Positions 60,117 to 64,000 of a stretch of 64,000 nucleotides of DNA are shown here, one piece after another. The notes under the pieces are model-generated. The model was given only the letters and a program-made list of their open reading frames with translations, ran no database searches and was not told the origin of the DNA. Each line of letters opens with the position of its first letter. Within the stretch, counting starts at the first letter, position 1. Source of the DNA: a bacterium (lineage in GTDB: Bacteria; Desulfobacterota; Binatia; HRBIN30; CADEER01). The stretch spans positions 1-64,000 of the forward strand of contig JAUIGL010000002.1 of assembly GCA_030430165.1 (NCBI GenBank). Direction: 5' to 3'. The position numbers and the translations under genes were made by a program.

Positions 60117-60842
60117 ATGCGCGGTTCGACAGTAGTTTTGGCCATCATTGCAGTGATCGCGGTGGGTGCGTTGCTCTTCACCTGGGGCGGCGACTCTTCG
60201 GATCGATCGAATTCCAGGTTGGGCCCGGGGACCGGAGTGACCCGCTCCGGCGATGCCCAGGACCGGCTCTCCAACCTGCGCGATGCCTATGATCGGCGGG
60301 ATTCCGCAAGCGATCGCGACGCTTTGGAGAAGCAGGCCAATCGCCAGCCGCAGGTGCCGCGCCAGCCGCGGCGCGAGCTGCCGACGCGCGGCGTCGAGGT
60401 CGACCGCGGCATGGGCACCGACGAGGTCTTGGATTGGGACGAGGACGACGCCGAGGAAGTCGTCGAGCTGCGCGACGTGATCCTCAACGATCCCGATCCC
60501 GACGAACGCATCGGCGGGATTCTGATGCTGACCGGGAACGAGCATCCGGACGCAGTCGGAGTGCTGGTCAACGCGATGGATGACGGCAACGCCGAGGTAC
60601 GGCTGGCGGCCGTCGAGGCGTTGGCCGACTACGTCGAAGTCCTGGAGCCAAATGCTCTGAGTCCGGCTCTCGACGATCCCGATCCCGAGGTCCGCTTCGA
60701 GGCCGTCAGCGTTCTCGGCGACTTCGAGAACGACGCAGCATTCGGGCTGGTCCGCCAGGCACTCGACGATCCCGACGAAGACGTGCGCGAGCTCGCGGTG
60801 GGGATCATCGAAGACCTGGAAGAGGAGATGCAGGACCGCTGA
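60117..60842 (+). CDS. Membrane-anchored HEAT-repeat protein
   Basis: A 241-residue protein. The N-terminal helix STVVLAIIAVIAVGALLFTW anchors it. A charged low-complexity region (~25-110, ending in acidic DEVLDWDEDDAEEVVEL) leads to three acidic HEAT repeats: DPDERIGGILMLTGNEHPDA, NAEVRLAAVEALADYVEV and DPEVRFEAVSVLGDFEND. It probably acts as an extracytoplasmic scaffold. It follows another HEAT protein and precedes an M20 peptidase on the same strand. Confidence 0.75.
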   Translation: MRGSTVVLAIIAVIAVGALLFTWGGDSSDRSNSRLGPGTGVTRSGDAQDRLSNLRDAYDRRDSASDRDALEKQANRQPQVPRQPRRELPTRGVEVDRGMGTDEVLDWDEDDAEEVVELRDVILNDPDPDERIGGILMLTGNEHPDAVGVLVNAMDDGNAEVRLAAVEALADYVEVLEPNALSPALDDPDPEVRFEAVSVLGDFENDAAFGLVRQALDDPDEDVRELAVGIIEDLEEEMQDR

Positions 60843-60856
60843 GCGGCGGCCGCGCC

Positions 60857-62026
60857 ATGGCCGAGCAGAGCTTGAAGAGGCGAGCCTGTGACGCGATCGA
60901 CGCGCAGGCCGCGCGACTGGTCGAGATCAGCCACCAAATTCACGCCAATCCCGAGCTGTGCTTCGAGGAGCACCGGGCTGCTGCCTGGTTGGCCGGATAC
61001 CTGGCCGACGAGCTCGGTCTCGAAGTAACCAAGCCGGCGTTCGGGCTCGACACCGCATTCGTCGCCGACGTCGGCGAGGCGCGGCCCCGTGTGGCGGTGA
61101 TCTGTGAGTACGACGCGCTTCCCGAAATCGGCCATGCCTGTGGCCACAACCTGATCGCCAGCGCGGGGGTCGGTGCGGCCACCGGTTTGGCGGCGGTTCT
61201 CGATCAGCTCCCGGGCAGCTTCCGCGTGCTCGGAACCCCGGCCGAAGAAGGCGGCGGCGGCAAGGTCGTGATGGCCCGCAACGGCGCCTTCGAAGGAGTC
61301 GACGTGGCGATGATGATTCATCCCTCGGGACTCGAAATGCTGGAGATCGACGCGCTCGCCATCACCTCGCTCGAAGTCGAGTACATCGGTCAGGCGGCGC
61401 ACGCTGCCGCTGCGCCGCACAACGGCATCAACGCGCTCGATGCGATGGTGACGGCGTACAACTCGATCGCGCAGTTGCGCCAGCACATCCCTTCGACCCA
61501 ACGCGTGCACGGCATCATTACCGACGGCGGCCAGGCGGCCAACGTCGTTCCCGAACGAGCCGCCGGTCTGTTTTTCGTTCGCGCCGCCAGCAAGGCCGAC
61601 CTCGACGTGCTCGAGCACCGCGTGCGCGAGTGTCTCCGTGCCGGGGCGGTTGCGACCGGGGCCGAGGTCAAGGTCACCAAGAAGGGCGAGGACTACGACG
61701 CGATGCGCACCAACGCGCCGCTGGCAGCGCTCTACCAGGCCAACCTCGAGACCCTCGGCCGCGAAGTCAGCGGCCCCGGCCAGGTCACCGGCAGCACCGA
61801 CATGGGCAACGTCAGCCAGATCGTCCCCTCGATCCATCCCATGCTGCAGATCGCCCCGACCGACGTACCGCTGCACACCCGCGAGTTCGCCCGCTGGGCA
61901 GCCTCCGAGCGAGGCGACCGCGGAGTCGTCGACGGCGCCAAGCTCCTAGCGATGACCGCGATCGACTATTTGTCGGATACGAATCTGCAGGAAGCGGTGC
62001 GGGTGGATTTTCAAAGCAGGGGCTAG
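60857..62026 (+). CDS. M20-family amidohydrolase/metallopeptidase
   Basis: A 389-residue zinc hydrolase. Metal ligands lie in VAVICEYDALPEIGHACGHN and in the Glu pair of GTPAEEGGGGK. The lid domain (~170-290) carries YIGQAAHAAAAPHNGINALD, and TGSTDMGNVSQIVP is near the end. It resembles AbgB or acyl-amino-acid hydrolases of subfamily M20D. The substrate is unknown. Its last three codons and stop (SRG-TAG) lie inside repeat element G1. Confidence 0.9.
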   Translation: MAEQSLKRRACDAIDAQAARLVEISHQIHANPELCFEEHRAAAWLAGYLADELGLEVTKPAFGLDTAFVADVGEARPRVAVICEYDALPEIGHACGHNLIASAGVGAATGLAAVLDQLPGSFRVLGTPAEEGGGGKVVMARNGAFEGVDVAMMIHPSGLEMLEIDALAITSLEVEYIGQAAHAAAAPHNGINALDAMVTAYNSIAQLRQHIPSTQRVHGIITDGGQAANVVPERAAGLFFVRAASKADLDVLEHRVRECLRAGAVATGAEVKVTKKGEDYDAMRTNAPLAALYQANLETLGREVSGPGQVTGSTDMGNVSQIVPSIHPMLQIAPTDVPLHTREFARWAASERGDRGVVDGAKLLAMTAIDYLSDTNLQEAVRVDFQSRG

Positions 62027-62115
62027 GGATTAGGGACTAGGGTCGGTGGGGCGGGCTCTGCCCGCCCACTGAGTCAAACAGCTCCCTACCTTCCCTAACC
62101 CCTAGTCCCTGCTTT
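62013..62115. repeat. GGGACTA-type 7-bp-periodic inverted element (G1)
   Basis: The left arm AAAGCAGGGGCTAGGGATTA followed by GGGACTAGGG has a 7-base period. The centre is a GGGCGGGC-TCT-GCCCGCCC hairpin. The right arm CCCTAACCCCTAGTCCCTGC followed by TTT inverts the left. The left arm encodes the end of the M20 gene and the right arm the end of the convergent Smr gene. A near copy lies at 62514-62632. Confidence 0.85.
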
Positions 62116-62427
62116 TCGAACCCAAACCACCACGTAGCCGTCGTTGCCGCTTTGGTCGGGGCGGCGCTCGAAGCGTTCCACCAGGGGGCTGCCCTGGTTT
62201 TCGAGCCAGTGCGGGATCACCTGGCGCAACACGCCGCGGCCGCCGGGGCTGCGCTTGCCCTTGCCGTAGACGATACGCGCCACCTCGATTCCATCGGCCT
62301 GACACTCGCGCAGAAAGCGCTCGGTGACCTCGCGCGCGTCTTTGACCCCGAGACCGTGCAGATCGAGTGTCGGATACAGCCCGAGGCCGGTGCGGAGCAG
62401 ATTGCGGAGTCGGTCGAGCAGGTTCAT
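62095..62427 (-). CDS. Smr-domain protein
   Basis: A 110-residue protein. The Smr (small MutS-related) fold is shown by LYPTLDLHGLGVKDAREV and by VARIVYGKGKRSPGGRGVLR, with the C-terminal IPHWLENQGSPLV. Smr domains are DNA- or RNA-directed nucleases. The final residues (KAGTRG) and stop come from repeat element G1, so the native C-terminus may have been replaced. The gene is bracketed by elements G1 and G2. Confidence 0.85.
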   Translation of the reverse strand: MNLLDRLRNLLRTGLGLYPTLDLHGLGVKDAREVTERFLRECQADGIEVARIVYGKGKRSPGGRGVLRQVIPHWLENQGSPLVERFERRPDQSGNDGYVVVWVRKAGTRG

Positions 62428-62513
62428 GGATTCGTGTCGGCGCGACTCTCAGGGTGCCGGGATTGTCGGCGCGGTTCCATGGTGACTTCCTTCTCGTCGA
62501 GGGACTAGGGGAA

Positions 62514-62632
62514 CAAGCAGGGGCTAGAGACTAGGGACTAGGGGCTAGGGGCGGTGGGGCGGGCTCCGCCCGCCCAGTGAATCAAAACAGCTCCCTACCT
62601 TCCCTAATCCCTAGCCCCTAGTCCCTAACCCC
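62514..62632. repeat. GGGACTA-type 7-bp-periodic inverted element (G2)
   Basis: CAGGGGCTAGAGACTAGGGA followed by CTAGGGGCTAGGGG, the central GGGCGGGC-TCC-GCCCGCCC hairpin, then CCCTAATCCCTAGCCCCTAG followed by TCCCTAACCCC. It is the same design as G1 and in the same orientation. It lies upstream of the Smr gene. The rest of 62428-62792 is an A/T-richer leader (62670-62712) before the next gene. Confidence 0.85.
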
Positions 62633-62792
62633 TCGCTGTCACCATCGTAGAGGAAACTCGAACGCGAGCACGAATGTTAGCCAATAAGTAACAATTCTTC
62701 GACCAAAATAACGCCTCCCCTGTGTGGGCGCGCGGGACCGGCGGACCGCGCTCCGCTGCTGGAACTCACCGCCCGGAGGAGGTTGGTCGACT

Positions 62793-63158
62793 ATGAAGCG
62801 CAACGATCGTGTCTGGCTCCCGCGCCGCGGCTCGCGTGGATGGTGGCGAGTTTCGCTGCTGGTCTCGGTTCTGGTCTGTGGGGTGTGGATCGCGAGTAGC
62901 GGAGGCGATGCGCGCGCCGATCGTCAGGCGGCACTGCGTGTGCCGACGCTCGACGACCTGTTGCGGCAACGCCTCGTCGAAGGCGAGCGAGATCGTTGGG
63001 TCCCGCCGGCTAGCGATGAGCTGCGCAGCCGGCACATCGAGCTGCGCCAGCGGCGTCGCCGCATCGAAGAGTCGCTTTCGCGTCGCGCCGGTCGCGAACG
63101 CGCGCCGGCGCCGCGCCGCCCCGATTCCGCGCTGGCAGGGCCGGGAGAAAGACGGTGA
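62793..63158 (+). CDS. Small secreted or membrane-anchored hypothetical protein
   Basis: A 121-residue protein I do not recognise. The N-terminus (RRGSRGWWRVSLLVSVLVCG and VWIASSGGDARA) looks like a signal peptide or anchor. The remainder is highly charged and Arg-rich (RSRHIELRQRRRRIEESLSR), probably coiled coil or disordered. ATG 62793 has GGAGGAGG upstream. The stop overlaps the GTG start of the SpvB/Rhs-type gene, so the pair is translationally coupled and the small protein may serve export or binding of the large one. Confidence 0.65.
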   Translation: MKRNDRVWLPRRGSRGWWRVSLLVSVLVCGVWIASSGGDARADRQAALRVPTLDDLLRQRLVEGERDRWVPPASDELRSRHIELRQRRRRIEESLSRRAGRERAPAPRRPDSALAGPGERR

Positions 63159-64000
63159 GCGGCGGCTGGGCGAGGAATGGATTCACCGGCTGGTTGCTGG
63201 CGACGGTCGTCGCCGTTTCGGTTGCCGGCGCCGACACGACGACCAGTCTCGGCGACCGCAGCGGTGAAGGCGCAACCCCTTTCACCGGATTGGCGCAGGC
63301 GCCCGAGGCCAACCTGTTCACCGGGGCGCTGACCACGGAGATACCGATCAAGGTCCCGCCCGGACGCAAAGGCATGACGCCGCAGCTCTCGCTGCAGTAC
63401 TCGAGTAGTCGCGGCGCGTCGGCGTTCGGGCGTGGTTGGGACCTGCCGATCGGCCGCGTCGAACGCAGCACGAAGTGGGGCAATCCACGTTGCAGCGGCG
63501 ACCACGTCGACGACTTCATCGTCGTCCTGCCCGACGGTTCGGCGGTGGAGCTGGTAGCCGATCCGGCGGGCAGCGGTCGCTACCGGCCAAGGGTCGAGGA
63601 GTCCTATCTCTCGGCGGAGCTGGATTGGGGCGAGAACCGGTGGACCGTGCGCGATCGCTCCGGTCTTCGCTACGAGTTCGGCGAGCACTCGTCGGCGCGG
63701 GTGGCGACCGAGGTCGACGGCCCGGTGCTGGCCGAGAACCCCGACGGCAGTTGCTCGCTGACTTCCGCGTGGATGCTGACCCACATCGCCGACGGCAACG
63801 GCAACCAGGTCGACATCGAATGGCTCAACACCAACAACGTGCCGCTGCCGAGCCGAATCCTGTACGGCGGCAACGCCAACGGGGTGGACCACTTCTACCG
63901 AGTGGAGCTCAGCTATCTTCTGCGCCATCCATTCGATCTTCCGGTGTCGCACAGGCTCGGAGTCGAGCAACGCATCCACCGCCGCCTGGCGACGGTTGCC
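63155..64000 (+). CDS. SpvB/TcdB-type N-terminal region of an Rhs-like protein (partial)
   Basis: 282 codons run open to the window end. After an N-terminal hydrophobic segment (GWLLATVVAVSVAGADTTTS), the SpvB-type pattern follows: FTGALTTEIPIKVPPGRKGM, TPQLSLQYSSSRGASAFGRG, WDLPIGRVERST. LPDGSAVELVADPAGSGRYR and LTHIADGNGNQVDIEWLNTN fit the following beta-rich part. Such genes usually encode very large secreted Rhs/YD-repeat proteins or toxin carriers. GTG 63155 overlaps the stop of the small upstream gene and has GGGAGAAAG before it. Confidence 0.8.
   Translation, partial: MSGGWARNGFTGWLLATVVAVSVAGADTTTSLGDRSGEGATPFTGLAQAPEANLFTGALTTEIPIKVPPGRKGMTPQLSLQYSSSRGASAFGRGWDLPIGRVERSTKWGNPRCSGDHVDDFIVVLPDGSAVELVADPAGSGRYRPRVEESYLSAELDWGENRWTVRDRSGLRYEFGEHSSARVATEVDGPVLAENPDGSCSLTSAWMLTHIADGNGNQVDIEWLNTNNVPLPSRILYGGNANGVDHFYRVELSYLLRHPFDLPVSHRLGVEQRIHRRLATVA

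Noticed and set aside
62013..62632. Telomere-like GGGACTA repeats suggesting a linear replicon end
   Set aside because: The runs are short, inverted around a central hairpin, and internal between ordinary genes.

Overview
The window is high-GC, gene-dense bacterial chromosome. It carries several blocks that sit near the replication origin in many Gram-negative bacteria: rpmH-rnpA-yidD-yidC-jag, mnmE-mnmG-rsmG-parA-parB followed by a bactofilin, an F1 ATP synthase operon, a separate atpZ-atpI-atpB-atpE operon, and dnaA-dnaN-gyrB-gyrA. The paired b'/b stator genes, the split ATP synthase operons and the parAB-bactofilin linkage fit a deltaproteobacterial-grade organism (Myxococcota, Desulfobacterota or Binatota type). 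This placement rests on gene content and order only. No tRNA, rRNA or CRISPR array was recognised.

Layout. 1-500: tandem G/C-rich repeats. 507-9597: a small Cys/His protein, ribosomal, RNase P, membrane-insertase and tRNA-modification genes on the plus strand, interrupted by a DUF3445 gene and by a GxxExxY gene inside a terminal-inverted-repeat element. 9705-12922: a LAGLIDADG-like ORF between two parS-like sites, then parA, parB and a bactofilin. 13022-18953: atpX-F-H-A-G-D-C. 18954-23695: a hairpin array, a VapBC-like module, a methyltransferase, a DUF255 protein and a LOG protein. 23816-28445: a minus-strand redox cluster (HxlR regulator, molybdopterin oxidoreductase, membrane-anchored aldo/keto reductase with a ferredoxin tail). 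28749-36687: gyrA, gyrB, dnaN and dnaA on the minus strand, without recF. 36964-40059: hemL and the atpZ/I/B/E operon. 40060-40372: two near-identical copies of a structured element, each ending in a terminator. 40634-64000: accessory genes (orphan ParB, solute-binding lipoprotein, TetR/P450 pair, Lnt-like protein, ferredoxin, pectinacetylesterase-like lipoprotein, PemK-type toxin-antitoxin, leuCD, MscS, flavin reductase and sterol-desaturase pair, SMP-30, ceramidase-like lipoprotein, HEAT proteins, M20 peptidase, Smr protein, and the start of an SpvB/Rhs-type gene that runs off the end).

The most striking non-coding content is a dense set of dispersed repeats. (i) Elements ending in inverted TTATCCACA-containing repeats: one carries a GxxExxY gene and two are empty. 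(ii) Arrays of hairpins whose stems differ while a short spacer (TTTGGNC or GTCCCAA type) is conserved; these abut or flank both toxin-antitoxin modules and the LAGLIDADG ORF. (iii) A bipartite poly-C/poly-G element in three copies. (iv) 7-bp-periodic elements, one of which supplies the stop codons of two convergent genes. (v) The tandem structured element behind atpE. Of these, the hairpin arrays, the inverted-repeat elements and the atpE-distal tandem RNA candidate are the best prospects for something undescribed.
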